Assembly: GCA_963682025.1 (NCBI GenBank) | Contig: OY821517.1 | Location: forward strand, 48,917,441 to 48,981,440 | DNA length: 64,000 nucleotides | Direction: 5' to 3' | Source of the DNA: Cordilura impudica | Lineage: Eukaryota > Arthropoda > Insecta > Diptera > Scathophagidae | Part shown: positions 1-9,858 of the stretch, piece by piece | Numbering within the stretch: position 1 is the first letter of the stretch | Layout: every line of letters begins with the position of its first letter | Translations under genes and position numbers: made by a program | Notes under the pieces: generated by a model | The model's input: only the letters and a program-made list of their open reading frames with translations | Databases searched by the model: none | What the model was told of the DNA's origin: nothing

Positions 1-1701
1 ATCTGGAATGTAATTTCCAATAACTCCTATGTCCATTTTCTCTCGAATTGTTCTCTCAAAAAGTTTTCCCAAATTTGAAAGCAATGAAATAGGTCGTAAA
101 TTGTTTATATCGGTTAAGTTTGGTTTCTTTTTTAATGGTATTATTTTCGAAATTTTCCAAGCATCAGGAAAATATGAATTGTTTAAACAATTATTAAAAA
201 TAATGGTTAGAAATTCAAATGCTTTTAATGGAAGTTTCTTTAAAATGAAATTGTAAATTTTGTCTAAGCCGAAAGATTTTTTGTTAATTAAATTTTTCGA
301 ATGAACTACTAGTTCTTCTAAAGTAACCAGACTTGTGTGATTTTGTGAATTTGTGGCAGAAAAATTTTCGTTCAAAAAAATATTGAAAATTTGCAGTTCT
401 GGAAATAGTATTATTAATATTTATTTCAATTTGTGAGATATCTCTATTAGGAAATGGACTATTATAAATATTTAAAAAATGATTTTTCAATTTTTCGAAT
501 TTCAAAGTTTCATTTTCTAGCAATATGCCAGCAACAGATAAATGTTTAAAAGTTTGATTCTTTTTATAACCAATTAAATTATAAATCTTTTTATGAACTG
601 TTGGGCCAGGTTTTATTTTTTCAAGATGCTCCTTAAAAATTTCTGATTGTTCAAGTTCTACTTGTCTTTTAAGAATAATATTCAGCAGCTGTATTTGTAA
701 TAATTTGAATCGAAACGATTTAAAGTTCTATGGTAAATTTTCTTTAGATTTCTTTGCCAATCATATTTAATGTTAAACAAAGTCTTAATTCTATCAGAAA
801 CTATGAATTTTCGATTCATCAATTCAATTTTTTCCGAATGTTCATTAGCAATCAAGTTCAGAGTTGTTGTAAATTCCTGAATATACTGATAAATTTCTAA
901 ATTTTAAAGATTTCTAATTAATGTTGGGTAGTTTTGTAATATACTTTGACTTACATCATTTTTAAAAGAATTCCAATTTGTATTTTTAAAAGTAATAAAA
1001 GTAGGTTGTGTATTTAAAATAAAATCAGGGTTTCGAAGTTTGATTTGAAGATGAATAGGAAAATGATTAGAAAATGATGGTAGTGTAGAAATTTTGAAAT
1101 TTTGATTTGTAGTACTCACTACGAAATGGTCAAGAAATGAAGACCCATTTGGATATGACGGACTATAACTAGAAATGCGTTTGAAAAATATTGAGTTACA
1201 TTGTAAAAAATTAAAAAATATATTTCCATTTGCATTAGCTATAGAATCACCCGAAGCAGTATGTTTTGCATTGAAATCACCTCCAATAAAAGTTTTATCA
1301 AAATTTTGTGAGAAATTCGATAAATATGACAGACCATCATTTAACTGTGTCGCGTTACATTTACAAGGGATATATAATGACCCTAGTAAATATTTGTTTA
1401 TTGAACCATCAGTTAAAACTTCTATAGTAATGAAAACATTTGGAAACCCTAAACTTGAAATATTAACTACAGAATATTTAAAAGAATTTTTTAAAACAAT
1501 AGCAACTCCTTGTGAGCTTTGATCTTTTATAAAGGTATAATTTTCAAATTTAACTTTATGACTAGCTCTCAAATGTGTTTCTTGGATGAACGCAATATCT
1601 ATCTTATTAAATTTTAGAATATTTAATAGATCTATTCTACGACTTACTTCGATTAAAGATTTAACATTAAATGTCAATAAATTTAAAACATTATGGGTCA
1701 T
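1..1701 (-). pseudogene. Jockey-like LINE ORF2 (endonuclease, start of reverse transcriptase), broken
   Basis: Second ORF of a non-LTR retrotransposon; the product nicks target DNA and reverse-transcribes the element RNA. It starts with ATG at 1701. The first 265 codons (1701-904) are an APE-type endonuclease: NVKSL near the N-terminus, IQETHL metal-binding glutamate, GGDFNAKH, and SFLDHFVV near its end. After 904 the frame is lost; a second stretch is open at 523-284. At 250-1 the minus strand again reads as reverse transcriptase, with a PLKKKPNLTDINNLRPISLL-like segment containing the RPIS motif. The polymerase core lies beyond the left edge. The ORF overlaps the end of ORF1 by a few bases, as is common in this clade. 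Several frameshifts make it non-functional. The Jockey clade is inferred from domain order and the ORF1 zinc knuckles. Confidence 0.85.
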
Positions 1702-2877
1702 AAGTCTTATTTACTTCAGCCAAGAGATCCCAACATTGCTTTACGGCATCTTCTTTTGAAAGTTTCTTGTAATTTTTAACAAATTTTCCTATATTCTCAT
1801 CTAAAGAGAGGGCTTTAGGTTGGCAAAGAACTTTTGCAATTTTTAAGAATTCTTCAATTAAAGGTGGTTTTAAATTAGGACGATAAGTTGGAAATAAATT
1901 ATTTTCAAAAAGACTAGCAAATGATTTCCCCTTATGTACAAAATTATTATTATTATTTAAAGATGTTAACACATTATTAGAAATTTGATGTTTTTTTTCT
2001 AAAGCATCCAGTTTAGTCCTTTTCTTCATATCTAAAAACTTTTTATAAGCAGAACATCCTTTAAAATTTGACGGATGACCGTGTTGTTTGCAATTATTGC
2101 AAAATGGTAAATTATCTTCAGTCGAAATAAATTGACACTCACCAGGAGGCGTGATCTTTGTCGCATTTAACGCAAGTATAAGGTCTGTTACAATTACGTG
2201 GCATATGACCCCATTGCTGACAAGGCCAACATTGAATTTCCCTAGAGTTCCTCTTAGGAGATTCCCATGAGATCTTCTGATTCAAAATGAATTTCAAATT
2301 AGTTAGCTCATAAATATGTTTTCCGGAAAGTAAAGTTATTAAAAATAGACCAGTATCAAAACCATTTTTTCTAGAAAAAGGGGTGGAAAATTTTGAAACA
2401 GAATCAATCGTATTAGGAACCAATGAATCAATTTCAGTTTTAATTGAATTCAAATCAGTTTTATAATATAATCCTCGTAGGACTATATTTGCACGTTTCT
2501 GCTCAATTGGAGTATAAGAGTAAGATTCGATCTTCTTATCTCTGAGAAGTTGCATCATTTCTGCATGAACTAAAAACAACTTGCTTTTGTGTTTATTTTT
2601 ATTTATAATTTTATAACCAACCTTTTTAGAATTTAGTTGTTCTGTAAGATGTTCTATGTTAACATTGAACAAAAATATTGGAGGGCAAAATTTATTTTCT
2701 TTTTTGGAACTTATCTTTTTTTTTTTATCAAATTTTTTATCAATTTTCAGAAATATTCTCTTCTTCCTCTATGTTAAGCTCACCTAATATGGAGAATCTA
2801 TTTTGTGTGCTTTGTGTTATTTTATTTAATAATTCTTTTTCTTTTATATTTTTTAAGTTAAAATTATATAAATTTAA
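1691..2877 (-). pseudogene. Jockey-like LINE ORF1 (Gag-like), C-terminal part
   Basis: RNA-binding ORF1 protein of the same LINE as the preceding entry. Reading from 2672, a domain without clear landmarks leads to tandem CCHC zinc knuckles: CWPCQQWGHMPRNC followed by CVKCDKDH, and, after a frameshift near 2135, CNNCKQHGHPSNFKGC. Three such knuckles are the usual pattern of Jockey-clade ORF1 proteins. The tail (2029-1691) is lysine-rich and ends just inside the ORF2 start. The 5' side is interrupted at about 2878 by the CR1/L2-like LINE; the missing N-terminal part appears to be the segment at 7831-8254. At least two frameshifts are present, so this is a relic. Confidence 0.8.
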
Positions 2878-3197
2878 ATTTATTTATTTATTTATTTAAA
2901 TTTGGTATCCTGTTCAACAAGACATGAAATCTTCAAAACAGAACAGGTTTAAATATGTTAGTTGGAGTTTGATTTACAATACAACTTAACATTAGTGTGA
3001 CAATATTAAATATTACTAATAAAAAATAAAATATTGATTTATATACAAATAATAGATATTTATAAGTGGCATATATAATTTAAAAAACAAATAAAAAGTA
3101 TACAGTAAAAATTTTCAATATATATTTGTTAACAGCAAGTTAGTATATGTGCATTGTAAAAAAGAAAGAAAAAAAAAAAAAAAATAATAAAAATTTT

Positions 3198-5948
3198 CTA
3201 AATGTAATGTTGTAAAATTTTCTTTTTGAAAATTGAGCCGTTGCTGATTCCTTTAATTGTAGAAGGTAAACCATTCCAAAGACGTGCTGCATGTATGAAA
3301 AACTGCCATTCAGATACCAACGTATGGTGCCGAAATTGAATTAAATTGTTATTTCGCCGAAGCCTACTAAAACGCAATCGGCTATAAAGATATTCTGGTC
3401 CCTGGTTACTAATTATTTTGTGTAAAAAAGTAAGACATCTTATTTTTAATAAGTCATCAAAATTGACACCGAAAATTTGCTTTGAATAAGATGAAATTTG
3501 ATCGAACCTTCTGAGCCCGTAAACGTATCTTGCGATATTGTTAAACGTTATATTTAGCCTGGACTTACTTTTAGTATCGCAACTTGCAAATATTTCACAT
3601 GCATATAGTAGTGTTGGTATTAAGTATGTCTTTACAAGTAACAAGCGTATATTAATTGGTGTACAATATTGGGTAGGCCAAAGTGTTCGTAACATCGAAT
3701 ACGTTTTACCACAGGCAGCAGCGACATGGTCTGACCAAGTCAATGTTTTATTAAAGATAACACCCAAATTTTTTGCTCGTTCAACGATTTCGATTTGTTG
3801 ATCATTTATATATATGTTTAGATTGTCTGAGATTCTTGTCAATCTGTTACGCACCAAAATACACTTTGTTTTTTGTGGATTGAGACTCAGTCCATTTGCA
3901 GCTGCCCAACGAGAAACACGTTCTAAGTCATCATTCAAATTTCTACTGCAATCTTCAATTTTTTCTTTCTTGCTGCTAATATATAGCTGTACGTCATCAG
4001 CATACATTCTTATATTGCAGTGAATTAACTGTTTAGGTAGATCAGAAGCATAAATTGAGAAAAGGAGAGGACCAAGAATAGAACCCTGTGGTACACCTCT
4101 TACCACAGGAAGGAACGTCGATGCAATTTTATTAGTTTCTATGCATTGCGAACGATTTACTAGGTAAGACTTCATAAGTGCAACAGAAGTTGGTGAAAAG
4201 TGCATCATGTTCTTAAGCTTTTGTAGCAAAACTGTGTGATCCACCGTATCGAAAGCTTTTGAATGGTCTAACAGCACTAATATTACCACGCGGCCATCAT
4301 CAATATCTCTCCTTATATCTTCTGTTACATCAGCTAAAGCTGTAATACAGCTGTGTTTGGCACGAAACCCAGATTGACGGTCGGTAAGAAGGTTATTATC
4401 ATTTATGAAGGACGTTATTTGACAATGAAGGAGCCGTTCAAATGCCTTCGACATATATGGTAATATAGCTATGGGCCGATATTCAGTTGCCGACTTTGGT
4501 ACAGGTAAGATCTTAGCTTGTTTCCATCGTTGGGGAAAATCACTCACCGTAATTATTTTATTAAAAATGTGCGTGATATACGGCAAAAGGAAGGGAAGCA
4601 GCATTTTTAGAAAAGTAGGGTGAATACCGTCAATTCCTATTGCATTAGACTTTATAGATTGACAGCTCTTAAGTACATCGAAGGGACTAACGCAGTCAAA
4701 TGAAAAAAGGGTTTGTGGGACATAATTAGGGGTATAGTTGCCATAATATGAGTGATCAGCTTGAGGCATTGGAATATTAATAAAATTCTCGTTAATTTCA
4801 TTAGGGCTTGATATGAAATTTTCTTCTATACCCTTCCTCTTTCCAACCCCAATTTCTCTAATTGTTTTCCATGTTTTTTTTGCATTAATTGATGTTGAAA
4901 ACTTTTCAGCATAGTATGTGGCCTTAGCTTTCCTTATGCTTTTATTGACAATTTTTCTGGTTGTGCGATAAAGTTCATGAAGTGCGTTTGTTTTAAACCG
5001 CTTCCATCGGAAAAAGGCTTTATCACGATTTTCTATAAGTTTTTTAATTTCCGCTGTAAACCATGGTGTTTGTCGCTTGCTTATTGTTTTTACTTTGATC
5101 GGAACAATAATATTATATAAGGCTGAGACATGATGTTCCAAGAAGGCCAGCTGATCATCTACAGATAACATAAAGTATATCGAGTTCCAATCGATTTGGC
5201 AACACGCTTCCTCCAACTGAGTGAAATTTGTGTTTTTGAAGTCTCTGAATTCTATTGTTTTCTTAGGAACTTCTAAAGGAATATCATAGGTTATAAAGAT
5301 TAGGTCGTGTTTAGAAAAACCAGGTGCAGATAGTTGGTCATACATCAGTGTGTTTGCTTCATCAGAGACGAAGAATAAATCTAGTAATGAGTTGTTAACG
5401 GTAGTGAAATGTGTTGGTATATGCGTGTTCACGGGCGTAAGACCAAGAGATTTCATATTTTCGACCATACTACAGTTTTCCAGCAGGTTTGAATTATAGT
5501 CCCCAGTTAATATAATATTATCATAAAAAGGTATAAAATCTTCCGCCAACATTTTATAGAAATTCCCAAGGTCTATATTACGATTTGGTCTATAAACACT
5601 ACCAATAAGAATCTTGCCTCCAGCTGCACACAATTCTAAAAATAAATGTTCTACTTTATCATTTTCATTACCAATTCTGCGTTTAACTTTGCTAATTAAT
5701 CCACTTCTGACATAAATGCCTACTCCTCCGTACCCATCTGCTCTGTCAGCTCTATAAAGATTGTAGCCGTCTACTGATACCAAAGTATCTGTGATAGATT
5801 CGTCAAACCAGGTTTCAGATACACATACAATATCCACACCAGAATTTTCAAAAATGTGTCGAAACTCGTCAATTTTCCTTGCGAGACTCTGTGCGTTTAT
5901 GTGGCAAATTTTAAGACCATTTTTTTGTTTAGCCAATATTTTAACCAT
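3198..5948 (-). CDS. Endonuclease-reverse transcriptase (ORF2) of CR1/L2-like LINE, intact
   Basis: Encodes about 916 residues with no stop or frameshift. The ORF is open further upstream to an ATG at 6032, but the Met at 5948 is preferred because MVKILA matches the MVRILA start preserved in the sister copy at 45925. The first roughly 230 residues are an APE-like endonuclease: HINAQSL, CVSETWF (metal-binding Glu), GDYNSN and FSKHDLI. The reverse transcriptase follows: RPIAILPYMSKAFERLL, the LLDHSKAFDTVDH block, GVPQGSILGPLLFSIY and the catalytic MYADD box. A C-terminal domain of about 250 residues ends in HAARLWNGLPSTIK, a typical LINE ending. No RNase H domain is seen. With an intact ORF2 it could in principle have been mobile recently, but its own ORF1 is frameshifted. 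Confidence 0.92.
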   Translation of the reverse strand: MVKILAKQKNGLKICHINAQSLARKIDEFRHIFENSGVDIVCVSETWFDESITDTLVSVDGYNLYRADRADGYGGVGIYVRSGLISKVKRRIGNENDKVEHLFLELCAAGGKILIGSVYRPNRNIDLGNFYKMLAEDFIPFYDNIILTGDYNSNLLENCSMVENMKSLGLTPVNTHIPTHFTTVNNSLLDLFFVSDEANTLMYDQLSAPGFSKHDLIFITYDIPLEVPKKTIEFRDFKNTNFTQLEEACCQIDWNSIYFMLSVDDQLAFLEHHVSALYNIIVPIKVKTISKRQTPWFTAEIKKLIENRDKAFFRWKRFKTNALHELYRTTRKIVNKSIRKAKATYYAEKFSTSINAKKTWKTIREIGVGKRKGIEENFISSPNEINENFINIPMPQADHSYYGNYTPNYVPQTLFSFDCVSPFDVLKSCQSIKSNAIGIDGIHPTFLKMLLPFLLPYITHIFNKIITVSDFPQRWKQAKILPVPKSATEYRPIAILPYMSKAFERLLHCQITSFINDNNLLTDRQSGFRAKHSCITALADVTEDIRRDIDDGRVVILVLLDHSKAFDTVDHTVLLQKLKNMMHFSPTSVALMKSYLVNRSQCIETNKIASTFLPVVRGVPQGSILGPLLFSIYASDLPKQLIHCNIRMYADDVQLYISSKKEKIEDCSRNLNDDLERVSRWAAANGLSLNPQKTKCILVRNRLTRISDNLNIYINDQQIEIVERAKNLGVIFNKTLTWSDHVAAACGKTYSMLRTLWPTQYCTPINIRLLLVKTYLIPTLLYACEIFASCDTKSKSRLNITFNNIARYVYGLRRFDQISSYSKQIFGVNFDDLLKIRCLTFLHKIISNQGPEYLYSRLRFSRLRRNNNLIQFRHHTLVSEWQFFIHAARLWNGLPSTIKGISNGSIFKKKILQHYI

Positions 5949-6256
5949 ATTTGCAGTACTGTCTTTGGAAAATGTTATATTATTACGTAACAAAGTCATA
6001 CGGATCATTAAAGAAATACGTACCAACAGCAACGCTCAATTGCACACGATTTATTTTAGTGTTTAATAAGAAAATAGTTGAATCATATAAGTTAAGTTTG
6101 ATTGAACATATGTTTAAATTAAAAATTATATAATTAAGAAAATAATAAATTGAATTAATTGAAACGAAGCACAAATTAATAGAAACAATTATATAAAAAA
6201 ATGGTAAAAAATTAGGATTATAGCAAGATAGTAATATTAAAGTATACATCATTTGG

Positions 6257-7210
6257 CTAACGAAAAAGCTGGTTTAGTTGTTCAATAAATTCAATTAGTA
6301 CTGGTTCCTCCGAATCAAACTTCCTTACGAATACGAGTCCACGTTCAGTAAATGTAGTTTTAATCTGGTAATTTTTTTTTAAGTTCAAGGCGGATTGTAG
6401 TATTTTGTGATTATAAGGCGTTAAATTTTCATTTACGTATATCGGATCATCACAATTAAAACCAGCATGTTTTTGGCACAACGTAATTTTATTTTCTCGT
6501 CTAAACTTAGCAATTGTTCTTAGAAGAAAGTTTTCTTCATCACTAGGTGAGTATGGTTTATTTTATCTATATATTTTTTTTAGTCTATATATATTTTCTA
6601 GTTGAGGTGTATCGATTTTTAAATTATCACATATAGAACTAAAAATGTCAATAAGATTTTCATTATCATAGTAGGGTACACCACGAATTCGTATACCGCC
6701 GGCCACTACCGAGTTCTCTTGTTTTAATATTTTTCGTTTTAAATCAAGTATATCGTCTTTCATATGTTTCATTTCAGCGTTCTCTGTTTCAAGTTTATTT
6801 ACTCTACTTCTAATTGCATTTAAATCACTCTTTATTTCATCGAATCTCTTATCGAGCTCACATAAGAGTTCGTTTTTATATTCCACAAATTTTGTTTGCA
6901 TTATTGTTTGTATTTGTTCTGTTAATTTGTCAAATCGCTTGTCCATTATTGTTATGAATTTAAGTGGTGATTCTGTATCGGTTAGTCTTGGTGTTTTTGT
7001 TACATTACCAAGAAGAGAGGATTGTAGAACATCTCTCATTCTCTTTTGCGCGGGAGTAGTAATATTTGGTAAACTTGTTGTTGGTATATTATTTTGATCA
7101 AGAATACCCTGAGCTGTTGCACTGTTTTGTTCTTTTGTATTCATTTTGCTGATTTTATTTTGGTTTATTTTGTTTGATTTTGCTTTGGATTTTGTTTTGT
7201 ATGTAGACAT
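6257..7210 (-). pseudogene. LINE ORF1 (coiled coil, RRM-like, C-terminal domain), frameshifted
   Basis: ORF1 of the CR1/L2-like LINE. From ATG 7210 it reads a basic N-terminus (about 20 residues rich in Lys), a Ser/Thr/Pro linker, a long heptad-rich coiled-coil region (FDKLTEQIQ through KLETENAEMKHMKDDILDLK), then SVVAGGIRIRGVPYYDNENL, which resembles the start of the non-canonical RRM in L1-type ORF1 proteins. The frame is lost near 6563 and resumes at about 6550 with YSPSDEENFLLRTIAKFRRE, followed by a C-terminal domain with VNENLTPYNHKILQSALNLK ending at 6257. That coiled coil, RRM, CTD order is known for the trimeric ORF1p class. Its expected role is nucleic-acid chaperone in the retrotransposon RNP. 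One frameshift is the only obvious lesion. Confidence 0.75.
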
Positions 7211-7540
7211 TAGCTTATTCGTTTATTCAAATTGGTTCTGTTTAACTCTTAAAGAGATTGTGGTTTCTCGTTTGTTTTGATGATAAAGTTTGTATTTATT
7301 TGGTATATTATTGTTTGATATAAGTTCAATAAATGTAAATTTAGCAAAACTAATAAGTTTATATGTTTGTTTCAATTACTGTATTGCTCTCTTTGTTTAT
7401 ATATTTATATGTGCAGATAACAAGAAATTGCAATAATTAGGTTTTTTATTATTTATTTCCACTTTAAATCACTAAATTTTTGTTTTTAGTGGAGAACAAC
7501 GATTAAACGTCTGTACGCAGAGAGAGATGAGATGTCTCCT

Positions 7541-7830
7541 TAGGTTAGGTTAGGTTAGGTTGGAAGTGGCTGCTGATCCAAGGACCAGCACACTTAGACT
7601 CTGGGGTCCGTTGTGATACCACGGGACGAATGGGTGTTCCCCTCAGTCCCCACCGAAGAACCAGTTCGAGCTTCTGATGAAGCCCCTAAGATGTGAAATT
7701 TCCACGTTTGAGAGGTCAGAGAGATCGTGAAGAAACGGCGATCCCAATGTCCGTAGTTTTGTTCTGGATAGCGCCGGGCAGTGGCAGAGGAAGTGTTCTA
7801 CGTTCTCTACCTCCTCCACATCCTTAGTAT
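7541..7830 (-). mobile_element. 3' end of a third LINE (I/LOA-like) with CCTAA tail
   Basis: The minus strand encodes ENVEHFLCHCPALSRTKLRT followed by LGSPFLHDLSDLSNVEISHL, the His/Cys-bearing C-terminus typical of fly LINE polyproteins of the I/LOA/R1 type, a stop at 7643, a 100-bp 3' UTR and a short CCTAA tail at 7560-7541. Only about 290 bp remain, so it is severely 5'-truncated. Its reading frame happens to fuse with the Jockey-like ORF1 fragment upstream to give one open frame (8254-7643), a chance chimera. The clade is a guess from the C-terminal motif only. Confidence 0.6.
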
Positions 7831-8254
7831 TGTTTGGTCTTTTGCGTTTATTTTGAATTTCTTGAAAATCATTATCGTCAGAAAGTAATGAATCTTCATA
7901 TCCCATTGTATTGTCGGTATTATTTCTATTTTGCATAGACGGTTTATTTAGCAAGTTTTCTTCTATTCTTAATTGTTTTCCAAATTGTAAGTTAATTTCA
8001 GGATGGATTTCAGTCCTAAAAGATTGAACTTTAATATCAGCAACAAAATTAGCACTTGAATTTGCGTTCTTTGATCCAATTTTAATTTCATTTAAAGATG
8101 TACTTGAAGAAGAGTTGTCCATTGACGCAGCATTTGTTAATGTCTTAATTGATGATTTCGATGTATTATCCTTAAGATATTTAGCGGAAGGTAAATTTTC
8201 CAACGATTTATCTGGTGGTGATTTATCTCCTTCTAATGAAGGATGTCCAACCAT
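7831..8254 (-). pseudogene. Jockey-like LINE ORF1, N-terminal part
   Basis: An open stretch from ATG 8254 with low-complexity Ser/Asn/Lys-rich sequence that ends in DDNDFQEIQNKRKRPNNTK. A short FQ-I-NKRKRP motif before the RNA-binding part is usual in ORF1 proteins of Jockey-like elements. It is most simply the N-terminal part of the ORF1 whose remainder is at 2877-1691, separated by the inserted CR1/L2-like LINE and the truncated third LINE. Nothing catalytic is present. The link is inferred from strand, order and composition, not from an alignment. Confidence 0.55.
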
Positions 8255-8454
8255 TGTGCAAAAATACGATTAAATTATTTTCAGTCAAATATATGAAAAT
8301 ATTTTGAAATATTGAAAAATATTTTGAAAACTTATTCTTAGATTTTTTATTATTTTTTAAGGCACAAAAACACGTCTGAACTCTATGATATCCAATTTTT
8401 TTTTTCTAAAATATATAAAAAGTATTGTTGATAGACACACTTTCCACTTACATT

Positions 8455-8473
8455 TATAATTTTTTTCTTTCAG
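8455..8473 (+). promoter_or_regulatory. Intron 3' splice site of the alkaline phosphatase gene
   Basis: A T-rich tract runs into TTTCTTTCAG, and the frame after the AG at 8472-8473 continues directly into conserved phosphatase sequence (TYCANTQVADSACTATA). No earlier phosphatase exon was found in the 8.4 kb upstream, so the intron probably spans the LINE pile and starts beyond the window. Confidence 0.75.
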
Positions 8474-9697
8474 ACCTATTGTGCCAATACTCAAGTGGCT
8501 GATTCTGCTTGTACTGCAACCGCCTACTTGGGCGGAGTTAAGGCTAACTACGGCACATTGGGTGTTTCAGCGGCAATTGAAGTTAACGATTGCCAAGGGC
8601 AAAATATCACCGAGCATCATATTACTTCCATTGCAGCTTGGGCTCAATCGCAAGGAATGGCTACTGGTTTAATAACCACTACATCGGTTACACATGCTTC
8701 TCCTGCTGGTGTCTATGCTCACGCAGCTAATCGTAATTGGGAAAATGATGCTGAAATATTAAAAACTAACAATGATCCCATGACCTGTACAGATATTGCC
8801 ACTCAGTTGGTATATGGTTCCGTAGGACGTAATTTAAATGTCATACTTGGAGGTGGACGAGAACATTTTCTACCACGCCACCGTGAAGAAGGTAAACGTT
8901 TGGATGGTCGTAATCTCATAGAAGAATGGCAATATTTGCATGGTTCTCGATCTCAGTTTGTAGCAAACAAAAAGGATCTTTTAAATTTACCCACGAATAC
9001 CGAAAGAGTTATGGGTTTATTCGCTGCCAATCATAATCCCTATCACTTGGATGCCAATGCCGAAACTATACCCAGTCTTCAGGAAATGGTTGAAAAAGCT
9101 TTAGAAATCTTAGAAAAACAAAGTCAAGGAAAAGGTTATTTCCTGTTTGTCGAGGGCGGCCGAATAGATCATGCTCATCATGATACTTTGGCGCTAAAAG
9201 CCTTAGATGAAACTGCCGAATTTGGTAAAGCCATACATTATGCTCGCCAGCATACAAAAATAGATGATACTCTCATTGTTGTGACATCTGATCATTCTCA
9301 TACTATGTCGGTAGCTGGTTATTCAAGTCGTAAACATAATATCTTTGGTATTAACAATGCTCAACTAGCCTTGGATCAACTGCCCTATGCCACTTTAAGT
9401 TATGCCAATGGACCGGGCTTTGAAAATAATATATTCAAACATAGTATGGGTTTTAAACGTAAAAATCTATTGGAGATAGATATGAAACGTAAGACATACA
9501 AATTTCCCACTGCTGTCCCCTTAGAATCGGAGACTCATGGTGGTGATGATGTAGCCGTATTTGCAAGCGGTCCCTTTGCTCATCTATTTACTGGGGTCTA
9601 TGAACAAAACTTTATACCTCATGCGATGGGTTATGCTTCTTGTTTGGGTACAAGAAAAACTGCTTGTACTGACGGCTGGTATCGGGGGAGATATTAA
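8474..9697 (+). CDS. Alkaline phosphatase, C-terminal exon (partial gene)
   Basis: Hydrolyses phosphate monoesters; animal family members are usually secreted or GPI-anchored homodimers holding two Zn and one Mg. This exon gives 407 residues. The nucleophile Ser lies in VADSACTATAYLGGVKANYG near residue 11. Further landmarks are TTTSVTHASPAGVYAHAANR (metal His, catalytic Arg), FVEGGRIDHAHHD, VVTSDHSHTM, and ETHGGDDVAVFASGP, so all metal ligands of this portion are conserved. The N-terminal part with the signal peptide and first metal Asp is encoded outside the window. The frame starts at the acceptor at 8474, not at a start codon. After SCLGTRKTACTDGWYRGRY the protein stops without the hydrophobic tail needed for a GPI anchor; either the form is soluble, another 3' exon is used, or the end is altered. 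Flies have many paralogues, so no symbol is assigned. Confidence 0.93.
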   Translation, partial: TYCANTQVADSACTATAYLGGVKANYGTLGVSAAIEVNDCQGQNITEHHITSIAAWAQSQGMATGLITTTSVTHASPAGVYAHAANRNWENDAEILKTNNDPMTCTDIATQLVYGSVGRNLNVILGGGREHFLPRHREEGKRLDGRNLIEEWQYLHGSRSQFVANKKDLLNLPTNTERVMGLFAANHNPYHLDANAETIPSLQEMVEKALEILEKQSQGKGYFLFVEGGRIDHAHHDTLALKALDETAEFGKAIHYARQHTKIDDTLIVVTSDHSHTMSVAGYSSRKHNIFGINNAQLALDQLPYATLSYANGPGFENNIFKHSMGFKRKNLLEIDMKRKTYKFPTAVPLESETHGGDDVAVFASGPFAHLFTGVYEQNFIPHAMGYASCLGTRKTACTDGWYRGRY

Positions 9698-9727
9698 AGG
9701 AGGGAGACATTAATAGTTTTTTAAGTT

Positions 9728-9741
9728 GGGGGGGGGGGGGG
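9728..9741 (+). repeat. Poly-G tract in alkaline phosphatase 3' flank
   Basis: An unbroken run of about 14 G in otherwise AT-rich DNA, about 30 bp after the stop codon. Length may be uncertain because such runs are sequencing-prone. Confidence 0.8.
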
Positions 9742-9790
9742 TTAAAAAAGATAATTTAAACTGTACTTAATTTATTAGAATAAGTTCAAT

Positions 9791-9796
9791 AATAAA
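9791..9796 (+). terminator. Candidate polyadenylation signal of alkaline phosphatase
   Basis: AATAAA about 95 bp after the stop at 9697, the first canonical hexamer downstream. Alternative A-rich signals occur nearby in this AT-rich DNA. Confidence 0.5.
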
Positions 9797-9858
9797 AACA
9801 CAACATGATTAGCATTAAAAAAAACATATGAGCAAAATTATTATTAATTTATTTATAA

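Larger units (their letters stand above)
2878..7538 (-). mobile_element. Near-complete CR1/L2-like non-LTR retrotransposon
   Basis: A two-ORF LINE on the minus strand: a 5' leader (7538-7211), ORF1 (7210-6257, frameshifted), ORF2 (5948-3198, intact), and a 3' UTR ending in an AAAT/TAAA short tandem tail at 2897-2878. A sister copy at 45918-48752 ends in the same kind of TAAATAAATAC tail, which supports the 3' boundary. The 5' boundary is inferred: minus-strand sequence starting GAGACATCTCATCTCTCTCT directly abuts the CCTAA tail of another LINE at about 7540. It lies within the Jockey-like LINE's ORF1, so it is the younger insertion. Clade assignment rests on the reverse transcriptase style (LLDHSKAFDTVDH, GVPQGSILGPLLF, MYADD) and could be refined by phylogeny. 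Confidence 0.85.

Noticed and set aside
1175..1522. 115-codon plus-strand ORF
   Set aside because: Antisense shadow of the LINE endonuclease on the minus strand.
7541..7560. TTAGGTTAGG resembles insect telomere repeat
   Set aside because: Only about four units, directly attached to a LINE 3' UTR; it is the LINE's CCTAA tail, and flies lack TTAGG telomeres.
7643..8254. Apparent single 203-codon gene
   Set aside because: A chance fusion of a Jockey-like ORF1 N-terminus with the C-terminus of another LINE.
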